Assembly: GCF_016342405.1 (NCBI RefSeq)
Contig: NZ_JAEINN010000015.1
Coordinates: 60,591-124,590, forward strand
Reading direction: 5' to 3'
Length of the DNA: 64,000 bases
Source: Maridesulfovibrio ferrireducens
Lineage (GTDB): Bacteria; Desulfobacterota; Desulfovibrionia; Desulfovibrionales; Desulfovibrionaceae
Shown one piece after another: positions 1 to 8,339 of the stretch (positions are counted from its first letter, which is position 1; each line of letters begins with the position of its first letter). Position numbers and translations under genes: made by a program. A model generated the notes under the pieces. The model was given only the letters and a program-made list of their open reading frames with translations. It was not told where the DNA came from and made no database searches.

Positions 1-10
1 AGATATATCA

Positions 11-46
11 AGGAGCAGCGTAGCATCTTGAGTGCTGTCCTTTTTT
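11..46 (+). terminator. Rho-independent terminator of an upstream gene outside the window
   Basis: The arms AGGAGCAGC (11-19) and GCTGTCCT (34-41) pair with one bulged G and are followed by a run of T to position 46. It most likely ends a transcript entering from the left. It could instead act as a 5' leader attenuator for the RRM gene at 101, because nothing between it and that gene is an obvious promoter. Confidence 0.5.
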
Positions 47-100
47 ATATCAAATGGCACATGGGTGCCATGCATCATCACTTTTTATGGAGAATATTGA

Positions 101-364
101 ATGTCTAAGAACATCTATGTAGGCAACTTGCCCTGGTCAGCTAGTGAAGACGACGTCCGCGCAGCTTTTGAAGCTTTCGGTGAAGTCATTTCTGTTAAAC
201 TTATTGAAGATAGAGAAACAGGCCGCCCACGCGGTTTCGGTTTCGTCGAAATGGACGATGCCGGTGCTCTCGAAGCGATCGATAATCTTGACGGTAAAGA
301 TTTTGACGGTCGTAACCTTAAGGTTAACGAAGCTAAGCCTCGCGCAGAACGCCCACGCTGGTAG
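101..364 (+). CDS. RNA-binding protein with a single RRM domain
   Basis: This 87-residue protein is one RNA recognition motif. RNP2 is IYVGNL at residues 5-10 and RNP1 is RGFGFVEM at residues 44-51; both carry the aromatic residues that stack on RNA bases. The short basic tail (residues 78-87) resembles the bacterial 'RNA-binding protein' family often induced by cold or used as RNA chaperones. A GGAG Shine-Dalgarno lies 8 nt before the ATG. The 5' leader has a 7-bp hairpin (54-60 with 65-71), which could tune translation, but that is only inference. A strong terminator follows at 398, so the gene is monocistronic. The family call is certain; the specific RNA targets are unknown. Confidence 0.93.
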   Translation: MSKNIYVGNLPWSASEDDVRAAFEAFGEVISVKLIEDRETGRPRGFGFVEMDDAGALEAIDNLDGKDFDGRNLKVNEAKPRAERPRW

Positions 365-397
365 TATCCAGTATATAGGCAGTACTTATGCTCTTTT

Positions 398-433
398 CGC
401 CCGCTCCCCTATAGGGAAGCGGGCGTTTTTTTT
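398..433 (+). terminator. Rho-independent terminator after the RRM gene
   Basis: The arms CGCCCGCT (398-405) and AGCGGGCG (418-425) enclose an inner CCC/GGG pairing and are followed by eight T residues. Confidence 0.9.
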
Positions 434-509
434 GACCTTGCCGTTTTATGTCCGGTATGATTAAACCTGAACGGGTAATAGCTTAGTCTGTAATCTTCTG
501 GAGCTTAAA

Positions 510-1478
510 ATGTTTCGCAAATTATTTTTTATCATTATAGTTGTTTTTGTTTTTCCTACATTATGCAGTGCTGAAACAGCTACTTTAAAGGTCTCGTCTT
601 TTGTTTCTCAAGCAGACGGGAATTTTTTTAACGCAAGCGTTCTTTCGGATGACGATGCCGCTACTGGATGGATCGTCAACGCAGGAAACAAGGGGACAGG
701 GCAGTGGTTACAGTTTTCTTTCCCGCAGGCAGTAGTTGTTGATTCGATTTTTTTCCGTAATGGAATATATTTAGATTCAAAATTTAATCAGGTTAACAGG
801 GTCAAAGGTGTAGAGGTCTCCTTTGGAGGGGTTCACAGGCAGTCTTTGACACTAAAAAATATTTTTCAAAAGCAAAAGATCGAAGCTGTTAAGTGCATAA
901 CTGACAGTCTCGAACTCACGATTGGTTCGATATATTCTGATGGTGAAAGTGGTAAAGCAGGGTTCTCGGAAGTATTAGTTGAATATCATATTCCTACTGC
1001 AGAAGAAAAAGCCGTCTTGGTGGTCAGTAAAAAAGAGATCGAAAAAAAAACTCAGTTATCCGCTAAGCAAAAAGAATTTCTTGTCGCAAAAATGGTAAAG
1101 CTCGAGAAAGAGCGTATTTTACTTGGAGAAATGAAAACTTTCTTTGATAAATTTTACTCGGCGTTTGTAACTATAAATGAAGATTATCCACACATGTTTG
1201 TGGAAGCAGAATTTTTACGTGAAAGTTCGTATTTTGAAAGTTTCAGGTCAATGCTTAAAAAACGCGGCGTGCTTAAAAAATATCAGGAAGCCGTGGTTTC
1301 CACTTCCGGTCTCCGGTTTAACATTCGAACTAAAACTGCTAACGAAGTTGAACTGTGGGTTAAAGGTTATTATACTGTGATCTTTGATCTTAAAGATAAT
1401 AAAGTTACCGAAAATTCGCTTTATATTCTTAAAAAAGAATATGGCGAGTGGAAGGTTAAAAGCAAATTTGAGTACTAG
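510..1478 (+). CDS. Exported protein with a discoidin-like (NADase-type glycan-binding) N-terminal domain
   Basis: This 322-residue protein begins with a clear signal peptide (MFRK, a hydrophobic stretch, then cleavage near CSA-ET at residues 21-22). Residues about 25-165 contain the pattern seen in the NADase-type glycan-binding/discoidin-like domain: a 'DDDAATGW' segment, a 'GQWLQFSF' strand and a closing 'FSEVLVEY' strand. The remainder is a Lys/Glu-rich helical linker followed by a C-terminal alpha/beta region (about 205-322) that I do not recognise. A GGAG sequence sits about 8 nt before the ATG. It stands alone between two terminators. It probably acts in the periplasm or at the cell surface by binding glycans; function is not established. 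Confidence 0.7.
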   Translation: MFRKLFFIIIVVFVFPTLCSAETATLKVSSFVSQADGNFFNASVLSDDDAATGWIVNAGNKGTGQWLQFSFPQAVVVDSIFFRNGIYLDSKFNQVNRVKGVEVSFGGVHRQSLTLKNIFQKQKIEAVKCITDSLELTIGSIYSDGESGKAGFSEVLVEYHIPTAEEKAVLVVSKKEIEKKTQLSAKQKEFLVAKMVKLEKERILLGEMKTFFDKFYSAFVTINEDYPHMFVEAEFLRESSYFESFRSMLKKRGVLKKYQEAVVSTSGLRFNIRTKTANEVELWVKGYYTVIFDLKDNKVTENSLYILKKEYGEWKVKSKFEY

Positions 1479-1480
1479 AT

Positions 1481-1544
1481 AAAAATTCAACAAAAAAAGC
1501 CCTCCGCAGGATTACCTGCGGAGGGCTTTTTTTGTTGAATTTTT
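1481..1544. terminator. Bidirectional terminator with a 30-bp perfect inverted repeat
   Basis: Arms 1481-1510 and 1515-1544 are perfectly complementary over 30 bp, with a 4-nt ATTA loop. A GC-rich core (GCCCTCCGCAGG) is flanked by A/T tracts that give a U-run on either strand. It separates the convergent gene at 510 from the permease gene at 1558, and serves both. Confidence 0.95.
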
Positions 1545-1557
1545 TAGAACTTGATTA

Positions 1558-2781
1558 TTAATGCGTGTGATGTGTCCAGTATTCTACGTCCGGACTGATG
1601 TGTAACAAACCTAATTCCTGTCCAACTTCAATTAAGAATATCGCGCTGAAGCAGAGGATCAGGATTATTCCTGTCATTTTGCGAAAGCTTCCCTCTTTTG
1701 AATATTTCCAAACAATGAAACCCGGGAGAATTCCGAAGATGATACATTCTCCAACTCCGCCGACAAGGTTGATGGCAACGAGGAATATATCAGGGTAGAT
1801 CAGAGCTACCAGAAGCGGAGGTATGAATGATAAACACCAGACTAAAGTTTTATTTTTAGTTCCCGCGTATGTGACAGTAAGATCTCTCATGAAACTCATG
1901 AGGGCTGTTCCGTTAGCCATAAATGCTGTGGACATAGCTATTAGAGCAAAAGCGAGGGCTACATAAGTAAATGCCGGAGTTTTGAGCAGCATCTCAAGGG
2001 GAATTGTTGCCGGCTGGTTTTTACCGAAGGCGGTGATCAGGTCAATTCCATCGGGAGATGACAGTGGGAGTGCTCCGAGAACGACAAGCAACCAAGTCAG
2101 GTTCATAACCATGCCGATGGTTGTTCCGCCGATGATTGCGGTACGAATTTTTTTCCGGTCATGATTAAGAGTTCGGCAGATACTTGGAATTATGTTGTGG
2201 AAATGAAAGGCCATCAACAGAACGGGAAGTCCTGCCGGTACGTAGGTCCAATCAAATTTAGCAAGATTTACAGACGAAACATCCGGGACGACCATAAAAA
2301 CGAGCATGCCGAAAGTAATCCACATAGCGGTAACCATGTATGGAGTACACTTTTTCATCATCATCATTCCGAAAGCAGTCATGCCTGTTACCACTAAAAA
2401 ATAAAGGGTCATGACAACGGGTTGTGAGACTGAAGATTGTAAACTCATTATGATGGATGATATTCCGGCAAGATAAGCTACAAGTATGCCGTATAGAAGG
2501 ATCATGTTTGCTACGATAGTAACCCATTTACCTATCGAACCTAGTTCCTCTTTAAAAAAAGTGGGCAGGTCAGCGTGCTCATTGGTGGTCAGGCTTTTCT
2601 GCTCGGAATAAATGAGAGCGGTATAGGTCATCAGCAGCCACATCACTATAGTTGCGGCAATTGACGGCAGTAACCCGGCCGCGCATAAATTTACAGGCAG
2701 GGCAAGAATTCCCGCCCCGAGCATGTTACCAACAACTACGAACATCATAGCCATTGCAGATACTGGTTTATCTTGGGTCAT
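1558..2781 (-). CDS. Aromatic amino acid permease, HAAAP family (TyrP/Mtr/TnaB-like)
   Basis: This inner-membrane protein of 407 residues has about eleven hydrophobic segments. The first carries GNMLGAGILALPV (about residues 18-30), the unwound-helix motif typical of proton-coupled hydroxy/aromatic amino acid permeases. Family length is about 400-415, so it is complete. A minus-strand AGGAG lies 7 nt before the ATG at 2781. It lies directly downstream of aspA with 88 nt between them, and an imperfect hairpin in the gap. The substrate could be Tyr, Trp or another amino acid; adjacency to aspartase leaves open a role in amino acid catabolism. The family call is firm; the substrate is not. Confidence 0.75.
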   Translation of the reverse strand: MTQDKPVSAMAMMFVVVGNMLGAGILALPVNLCAAGLLPSIAATIVMWLLMTYTALIYSEQKSLTTNEHADLPTFFKEELGSIGKWVTIVANMILLYGILVAYLAGISSIIMSLQSSVSQPVVMTLYFLVVTGMTAFGMMMMKKCTPYMVTAMWITFGMLVFMVVPDVSSVNLAKFDWTYVPAGLPVLLMAFHFHNIIPSICRTLNHDRKKIRTAIIGGTTIGMVMNLTWLLVVLGALPLSSPDGIDLITAFGKNQPATIPLEMLLKTPAFTYVALAFALIAMSTAFMANGTALMSFMRDLTVTYAGTKNKTLVWCLSFIPPLLVALIYPDIFLVAINLVGGVGECIIFGILPGFIVWKYSKEGSFRKMTGIILILCFSAIFLIEVGQELGLLHISPDVEYWTHHTH

Positions 2782-2830
2782 TCAGAACTCCTTTAGGGGG
2801 CGGTTCATTCGTAAACGGGAAAATAGGTAA

Positions 2831-2859
2831 GGATTGCAAGATTTGACCCCTTGCAACCC
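2831..2859 (-). other. Hairpin between aspA and the permease gene
   Basis: The arms GGATTGCAAG (2831-2840) and CTTGCAACCC (2850-2859) pair over 10 bp with one G-U pair. On the minus strand only short T runs follow, so it may be a weak terminator or a processing site that lowers permease expression relative to aspA. Confidence 0.4.
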
Positions 2860-2869
2860 TTATTAATAA

Positions 2870-4288
2870 TTAGCTGCAGGATGGAACTAGAGTCAGTGGA
2901 TGCGTGTGGATCATGCTTTCCGGTGAAAGAGCTTTATCAAGTTCTTCTTTTGACATGTACCCTTTTTCAATAACAATATCGTAAACTGAACGTTTTGTTT
3001 TAAGAGCTTCGCTAGCGACTTCAGTTGATTTTTCGTAGCCGATATAGGGATTCAGTGCCGTAACAAGCCCTATGCTGTTTTCAACATATCCGCGGCATAC
3101 ATCTTCATTTGCTGTAATGCCGGATACACAACGATCAGCAAGTGTTTTGAATCCGCGTCTCATAATGGTCAAAGAGTTGAGCAGGCTGGCGGTAATGACA
3201 GGTTCCATTACGTTAAGCTCAAGTTGTCCAGCTTCAGCCGCCATAGTGACGGTAATATCTCCGCCGATTACAGTGAAAGCGATCTGGTTAATAACTTCAG
3301 GAATGATCGGATTAACTTTGCCGGGCATGATGGATGATCCCGGAGCCATGCGAGGAAGGTTTATTTCATTCAGTCCGCATCTTGGTCCGGAAGAAAGGAG
3401 ACGCAGGTCATTACATATCTTGGATATTTTAACCGCAACGCGTTTTAGAACCCCTGAAAGCTGGACATATGCACCAGTGTCTTGAGTCGCTTCAATAAGA
3501 TCCGGAGCCAGTGTCAGTTCAAATCCGGTCAGATCCTTAAGCTTGTCAGTAACTTTTTGAGCGTATTTTGGCGGTGCGTTGAGGCCTGTTCCTATTGCGG
3601 TGCCGCCCATATTAATTTCGCAGATTAAGGACAGTGCTTCGCGAACTCTTTCAATATCTTCGCCAATCATAATTGCGTAAGAGTTAAATTCCTGTCCGAG
3701 CGTCATAGGCACTGCATCTTGTAACTGAGTTCTGCCCATCTTCAAAACATGTGAAAACTCTTTACCTTTGGCGGCAAAACTTTTTCTCAAGTACTCCATG
3801 GCTTCCATTAGAAGTTCCATTTTACCAAGTAATGCTATGCGCAGGCAGGTCGGGTAAACGTCATTCGTGGACTGAGCCATGTTGACGTGGATATTCGGGT
3901 GGAGGTTTTCATATTCTCCTCTTTTATATCCTAAGAATTCCAAACCGACGTTCGCAATAACTTCGTTAGCGTTCATGTTTGTTGAGGTTCCGGCGCCTCC
4001 CTGAATGACGTCAACAATGAACTGGTCGTGATATTTTCCGTTTAGCAATTCGTCACAAGCGAAGACTATTGCTTTTGTTTTGTCATCATCCATTTTTCCC
4101 AACTCATTGTTGGTTATGGCTGCGGCTTTTTTGATGTAGGCGAGAGCATTAATAATATGGGGGTAATGAGAAATTGGAATGCCGGTGATCTTAAAGTTTT
4201 CAGCGGCCCGTTGAGTCTGTACTCCGTAGAGAGCCTCTTCAGGTACTTCCATTGATCCTATGCAGTCATGTTCTGTGCGTGAGTTCAT
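2870..4288 (-). CDS. aspA: Aspartate ammonia-lyase (aspartase)
   Basis: This enzyme converts L-aspartate to fumarate and ammonia in the cytoplasm. The 472-residue protein has the fumarase/aspartase superfamily signature GSSIMPGKVNP near residues 315-325, which carries the catalytic Ser loop. It also has the upstream GGAGTSTNMNANEV and STNDVYPT substrate-binding segments, and fits the family length of about 470. The start is set by CAGGAG 5 nt before the ATG. In a sulfate reducer it can feed fumarate respiration or nitrogen release. The permease follows on the same strand. Fumarase C is the alternative in this superfamily, but the sequence motifs fit AspA better. Confidence 0.9.
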   Translation of the reverse strand: MNSRTEHDCIGSMEVPEEALYGVQTQRAAENFKITGIPISHYPHIINALAYIKKAAAITNNELGKMDDDKTKAIVFACDELLNGKYHDQFIVDVIQGGAGTSTNMNANEVIANVGLEFLGYKRGEYENLHPNIHVNMAQSTNDVYPTCLRIALLGKMELLMEAMEYLRKSFAAKGKEFSHVLKMGRTQLQDAVPMTLGQEFNSYAIMIGEDIERVREALSLICEINMGGTAIGTGLNAPPKYAQKVTDKLKDLTGFELTLAPDLIEATQDTGAYVQLSGVLKRVAVKISKICNDLRLLSSGPRCGLNEINLPRMAPGSSIMPGKVNPIIPEVINQIAFTVIGGDITVTMAAEAGQLELNVMEPVITASLLNSLTIMRRGFKTLADRCVSGITANEDVCRGYVENSIGLVTALNPYIGYEKSTEVASEALKTKRSVYDIVIEKGYMSKEELDKALSPESMIHTHPLTLVPSCS

Positions 4289-4478
4289 TATTTTCTCCTG
4301 AAAATTGCAAATAAGAATATATACGTAAATACATTAAGTTGAGGAAGATTAGTATTCTTTCCTTAACTCCTTTTATCATAATGACATAAGGGGTCAATAC
4401 AGCTTTTTAATATTTATGTTTTTGAGGTTAATCAAAAAATATTTGCTTTTTTTGTAAAATAAACAGTTTTAATATTGT

Positions 4479-5375
4479 TTAAGCGATACCTTTGGGCCGT
4501 TTCATCTGTCTATGTATGCTGTCGAAAAGGTAGATGGCAATTCCTGTCCAGATGAAGCAGAAAGTTACCAGTCGAGCATTATCGAAGGGTTCATTATATA
4601 TAAATATTCCTAGTAATAGCATTAATGTCGGGGAAATGTATTGAAGCATTCCAAGTGTCATCAACTTTAAGCGTCTAGCCCCGTTGGCAAAGCAGAGAAG
4701 AGGTATTGATGTTACCACCCCCGCTCCGAGAAGGAGCGCGTCCGCTTCGCCACCGATTCTACCAAGACTTAGATTTCCCTCGGTTGCCAGCCATATTAAA
4801 TATCCTCCGGCCAGGGGGATCAACACTGTCGTTTCAATAAATAATCCCGGCAGAGATTCTACTCTCATAACTTTGCGAACGAGACCGTAAAGGGCAAAAC
4901 TTACAGCTAAAGTAAGTGCAATATAAGGGAATTTACCAAGATCTATTACAGAGTAGAGAACACCGGCGAATGCACAGCAAATTGCGGCACCCTGCATGCT
5001 GTTCAGTTTGTCTTTCATGAATATGAAGCCGAGCAGAATATTTACAAGCGGGTTTATGTAGTACCCTAGGCTGGCTTCGACAACATGGTCATTGTTAATC
5101 GACCATATAAAAACAAACCAGTTAACTCCGATTAAAGAACTGCTGACAGCAAGAAGAATTTTAACTTTTCGGTCCTGCAAAGCCGTAATAACTTCCGCCC
5201 ACCGCTTTTTGAAGGATAGGACTACAGCCAGAAAGAAAAAGGACCACACAACACGGTGACAAAGCAGTTCAAGAGGCGGGACTTCTTTTAAAGTTTTCCA
5301 GTAGATAGGCAGCAGTCCCCACATAATAAATGCAGAGACCGCGAAGATAAGCCCTTCACGGGTTCGATTGATCAT
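4479..5375 (-). CDS. rarD: EamA/DMT-family transporter, RarD-like
   Basis: This 298-residue inner-membrane protein has about ten transmembrane segments in two EamA halves. It carries the RarD-like start with GLLPIYWKTLKEVPPLELLCHRVVWS near residues 20-45 and the SLGYYINPLVNILLG segment. Members of this family export metabolites or confer low-level chloramphenicol resistance; the real substrate is unknown. Only a weak Shine-Dalgarno-like GGAAT lies before the ATG. It ends in AT-rich DNA without a strong terminator. Subfamily assignment is good; substrate is undetermined. Confidence 0.8.
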   Translation of the reverse strand: MINRTREGLIFAVSAFIMWGLLPIYWKTLKEVPPLELLCHRVVWSFFFLAVVLSFKKRWAEVITALQDRKVKILLAVSSSLIGVNWFVFIWSINNDHVVEASLGYYINPLVNILLGFIFMKDKLNSMQGAAICCAFAGVLYSVIDLGKFPYIALTLAVSFALYGLVRKVMRVESLPGLFIETTVLIPLAGGYLIWLATEGNLSLGRIGGEADALLLGAGVVTSIPLLCFANGARRLKLMTLGMLQYISPTLMLLLGIFIYNEPFDNARLVTFCFIWTGIAIYLFDSIHRQMKRPKGIA

Positions 5376-5490
5376 TATTTAAATTCCGTAGTAAAAAATA
5401 TTTTAAGATGCAGATTCAGTAGGTAAAGGTACACTTATAAGTTTAATTCAGGTGTGTTTTATACTTAATGGTAAGTTACTTGATTGATAA

Positions 5491-6525
5491 TCAATCAAAA
5501 AGCTGAGGGAAATCCGAAAAAGAATAACCCATATTAAACATTATGCGTGAGTCATCCTGTAGTTTTCCCGGGACGGGGTCGTTGGTCCAGTCATAATTAT
5601 ATTGAAATGATCCGAAGAAGCGGTCCACAATTGGAAACATTATCCCTGAACGTGATTGCCAGAGCCAGTTGTCAGAGTTTTTCATGCTGATCAGCCCCAT
5701 CTGATTGTGAAATAAATTCAGCCGGTCGGGGAAGATCCACCAATCGAAGTTGATACCCCATTTAGCCGCTACAAATTCTCTGCTGTCGCGGGAAGTGTAA
5801 TCTTCCCATACATATGCAGGGCCGGTTTCAAGAGACAAAGTCAGTCTATCACTGTCGAAGAATTGGTAACCAAGTCCTGTTCCTATTATTGATCGTAACG
5901 TAAGATCTTGGAATTGATCCTGTTGAATCTGTCCAGAACCTGTGAGAAATATTTTTTTATCTAAAAAACGGTTGTAGTCAGCAGATAAAAGCCAGTTATA
6001 ATCGGAACGCTGTCCTTTTGATGTTGCCCAATAATGATCACCCTTTGTCTTCCAGCGATTTTTTCCTGTCGCATATGAAATATCAAATGAAGCGCCGATG
6101 TTTTCTTTGCGGGTATTACCTGATGCTTTGTTCCACCCTGCGCGTATCCCCCCCTTTAATTTGTAGTCTTTGGGACGGGAATTTATTGAGGCTACTTTAC
6201 TGGTTTTTATACTTTTTTCAGTTCCAACCTGCTTGGTTTGTTCAGCTTTTACTAAGGAGGAGAGTTCTTCTTCGTCAACTTTGTGATCAGGTTTGACAAA
6301 AACTTGCATTTTTTGATCGGAATCAAGAGATAGCACCTGCCCCCAGTCTATTGTTATTTCTCCAGCATAAGTGGTCGTGAGCTTCAGTTTGCCGCTCTCC
6401 ATCACGCTGACTTTTCCTGTTAATTTGTCCCCGTTTAAGAGATTAACTGTATCAGCTTGAGCAAGCTGTACTGTCATGATGGTTATGACAAAAATAAATA
6501 AAATCATTTTTATTCTTAAAAACAT
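5491..6525 (-). CDS. DUF481 family outer-membrane beta-barrel protein
   Basis: The 344-residue protein starts with a signal peptide (residues 1-24, cleaved after AQA). A short beta-rich domain of about 60 residues follows, with the pattern 'VNLLNGDKLTGKVSVMESGKLKLTTTYAGEITIDW'. After a Lys/Ser linker comes the DUF481 barrel (about 125-344) with alternating aromatic strands such as 'YKLKGGIRAGWNKASGNT' and a C-terminal aromatic end typical of outer-membrane barrels. AGGAG lies 5 nt before the ATG. Function in this family is unknown (putative salt-stress-associated outer-membrane protein). Confidence 0.85.
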   Translation of the reverse strand: MFLRIKMILFIFVITIMTVQLAQADTVNLLNGDKLTGKVSVMESGKLKLTTTYAGEITIDWGQVLSLDSDQKMQVFVKPDHKVDEEELSSLVKAEQTKQVGTEKSIKTSKVASINSRPKDYKLKGGIRAGWNKASGNTRKENIGASFDISYATGKNRWKTKGDHYWATSKGQRSDYNWLLSADYNRFLDKKIFLTGSGQIQQDQFQDLTLRSIIGTGLGYQFFDSDRLTLSLETGPAYVWEDYTSRDSREFVAAKWGINFDWWIFPDRLNLFHNQMGLISMKNSDNWLWQSRSGIMFPIVDRFFGSFQYNYDWTNDPVPGKLQDDSRIMFNMGYSFSDFPQLFD

Positions 6526-6645
6526 TTAATCTCCTAAAAAAGGTAGGGATTATTGAGCTGAAGGGAAAGTTATTTTTAAATTATCTAGCAGTCAATATAC
6601 TAATTGTTGTGGATGGACCAGTTTGGAGTGAGTGCAGTAGTTCGA

Positions 6646-7878
6646 TTATACGTTTAATCTGGTGCTGATATCAATGCAAAGTACCGGGCTGTTTTTGCTG
6701 CAATTCAGTTTTGTAGAAACGGTTATACAGGTATTTCCCGAAGCAAGGGATATATACGGAGAAGTTGTATGCCAGGCTTTACCGGATTTAATGGTCAGAA
6801 AGTATTCTTTAAGGGAGTGGTCGGCCCCTTTGGGGGCAGGCTGATAAATAAGTCGGCGATTCACTTTTAATCTAAAAGGATTGCAAATTGTCTGTGAGAG
6901 CTGTTTGCCATTTTCGTTTAAAATATAAGCGCATTCGATGGTACTGTTTTCATCTATAAACGAGGATAAAACAGCATCTGAATTATGTTCCGGGCTTAGA
7001 GTAAGGAGATTCTTCAGTTCTTTTGCCAGTTTTTTATAAGAATTTTCCAGCCTTTTTTCCATGGCAAGTCTTTCCATCATATGAACTTTAAATCTCGAAG
7101 ATAATGATTTTATGGGCGTGGTGTGGTCATTTTTTACGTTTTCAGCACACATGGGTTTTCCGAAATAATATCCTTGAAAAACATCAATTCCCATGCGCAT
7201 CAGGGTCAGAGCTTCCTGCGTCGTTTCAATTCCTTCCGCAAGCGGAAGAGTTCCGGTTCTCTCAGCAAGGTGTATGAGAGACCGTGTAACTTCAAGGTTG
7301 TGAAATTTAGTGTCGATATCCGTAATCAGCGAACGGTCAATTTTAATTATGTCCGGTTTGAGGGCAGGTATCCGGTCAAGGTTCGAGTGTCCTGTACCGA
7401 TATCGTCCAAAGCTATAAGAAAGCCGAGTTTGCGGCAATTTTCAGTAAATTTGTAGAGAACTTCTTCATTTCCGGCTTTTGATTCAATTATTTCTATGAC
7501 GATATTGTTCGCAGGAATTTCAAATTCTTTGATCATTTTCCCGGTGGTGCCTAAATCCTGCGTATTTTTTCCGAGCACCGCAGCGTCAATATTTACGGAG
7601 AGCAAAAGAGAGCGGTTGTGCTGAGAAATCGGGGCAAAAGTTTTAAAGGCTTTTCTTCTGCAAGCTCTATCAAGTTTTGTCAGTGTCCATAGATCCTTAC
7701 ACATTGAAAACAGCTCTACAGGGGAGATTATTTCTCCAGTGTAAGGATTGATACCTCTCGTTAAAGCTTCATATCCCAGCACTGATTTTCTGCTCATAGA
7801 TATGATCGGCTGAAACATCGTTGCCAAGCATTCTCTTTCGATAATTTCGTGAATTGATATTGAGGGTGTTTTGTGCAT
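6646..7878 (-). CDS. EAL-domain protein, probable c-di-GMP phosphodiesterase
   Basis: This 410-residue cytoplasmic protein has an EAL domain at about residues 12-245. The signature EALTR is at residues 37-41, followed by the metal-binding DDIGTG (usual DDFGTG), KIDRSL, EGIE and the terminal QGYYFGKP. The catalytic acidic residues appear intact, so hydrolysis of c-di-GMP is expected. After a helical linker, residues about 275-410 form a PAS/Cache-like sensor region similar in arrangement to YkuI-type EAL-associated domains. There is no membrane segment. The start lies only about 15 nt after the glnK terminator and has no clear Shine-Dalgarno, so its own promoter is not obvious. Confidence 0.85.
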   Translation of the reverse strand: MHKTPSISIHEIIERECLATMFQPIISMSRKSVLGYEALTRGINPYTGEIISPVELFSMCKDLWTLTKLDRACRRKAFKTFAPISQHNRSLLLSVNIDAAVLGKNTQDLGTTGKMIKEFEIPANNIVIEIIESKAGNEEVLYKFTENCRKLGFLIALDDIGTGHSNLDRIPALKPDIIKIDRSLITDIDTKFHNLEVTRSLIHLAERTGTLPLAEGIETTQEALTLMRMGIDVFQGYYFGKPMCAENVKNDHTTPIKSLSSRFKVHMMERLAMEKRLENSYKKLAKELKNLLTLSPEHNSDAVLSSFIDENSTIECAYILNENGKQLSQTICNPFRLKVNRRLIYQPAPKGADHSLKEYFLTIKSGKAWHTTSPYISLASGNTCITVSTKLNCSKNSPVLCIDISTRLNV

Positions 7879-7887
7879 GGCTTTAAT

Positions 7888-7931
7888 CTTAAAAGCCGGT
7901 CGAAAGGGGGTGTGGAATACCTTTCGACCGG
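7888..7931 (-). terminator. Terminator downstream of glnK
   Basis: The arms CCGGTCGAAAGG (7896-7907) and CCTTTCGACCGG (7920-7931) form a perfect 12-bp stem. On the minus strand it is followed by CTTTTAAG, a short U-run. Confidence 0.75.
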
Positions 7932-7979
7932 CAGGGTGGCCCCAATGCGAGTGGAGGCATCGGGTAATTTTATTGTATA

Positions 7980-8309
7980 TTAGAGAGTTTCTTCGCCGGT
8001 TCTGATTCTGATGGTTCTGGGCAGATCCTGTACGAAGATAACCCCGTCGCCTTCTTTACCGGTCTGAGCAGCTGTTTTGATGGCATTTATAGCGTCTTCT
8101 ACTTTTTCGGCCGCCAATCCCAATTCAATGCGTACTTTTTTAAGAAGGTTAACTTCCATTATTACACCGCGGTAAGTCTCAGTGAATCCTGCCTGTCTGC
8201 CTGAACCAAGGATGTTGGTTACAGACATAGTGTAGATTCCTTTAGCGTAGAGAGCCTGTTTAATCGGGGTCAGATATTCGGGACGAATGTATGCAATAAT
8301 AAGTTTCAT
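7980..8309 (-). CDS. glnK: PII nitrogen regulatory protein (GlnK/GlnB family)
   Basis: PII proteins sense ATP/ADP and 2-oxoglutarate and bind AmtB to close the ammonium channel. This 109-residue protein aligns without gaps to the family: T-loop GRQAGFTETYRG (residues 38-48), the B-loop 'GKEGDGVIFV' and the C-terminal signature 'RTIRIRTGEE'. Tyr46 is present, but position 51, the uridylylated Tyr in enterobacterial GlnB, is Met. The segment GAEYMV becomes GVIMEV. AAGGAA precedes the ATG. It lies 30 nt downstream of amtB, in the classic amtB-glnK pair, and should share the sigma-54 promoter at 9759. Confidence 0.95.
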   Translation of the reverse strand: MKLIIAYIRPEYLTPIKQALYAKGIYTMSVTNILGSGRQAGFTETYRGVIMEVNLLKKVRIELGLAAEKVEDAINAIKTAAQTGKEGDGVIFVQDLPRTIRIRTGEETL

Positions 8310-8339
8310 TTGTTTAATTCCTTTCTTTTTATTATGTGG

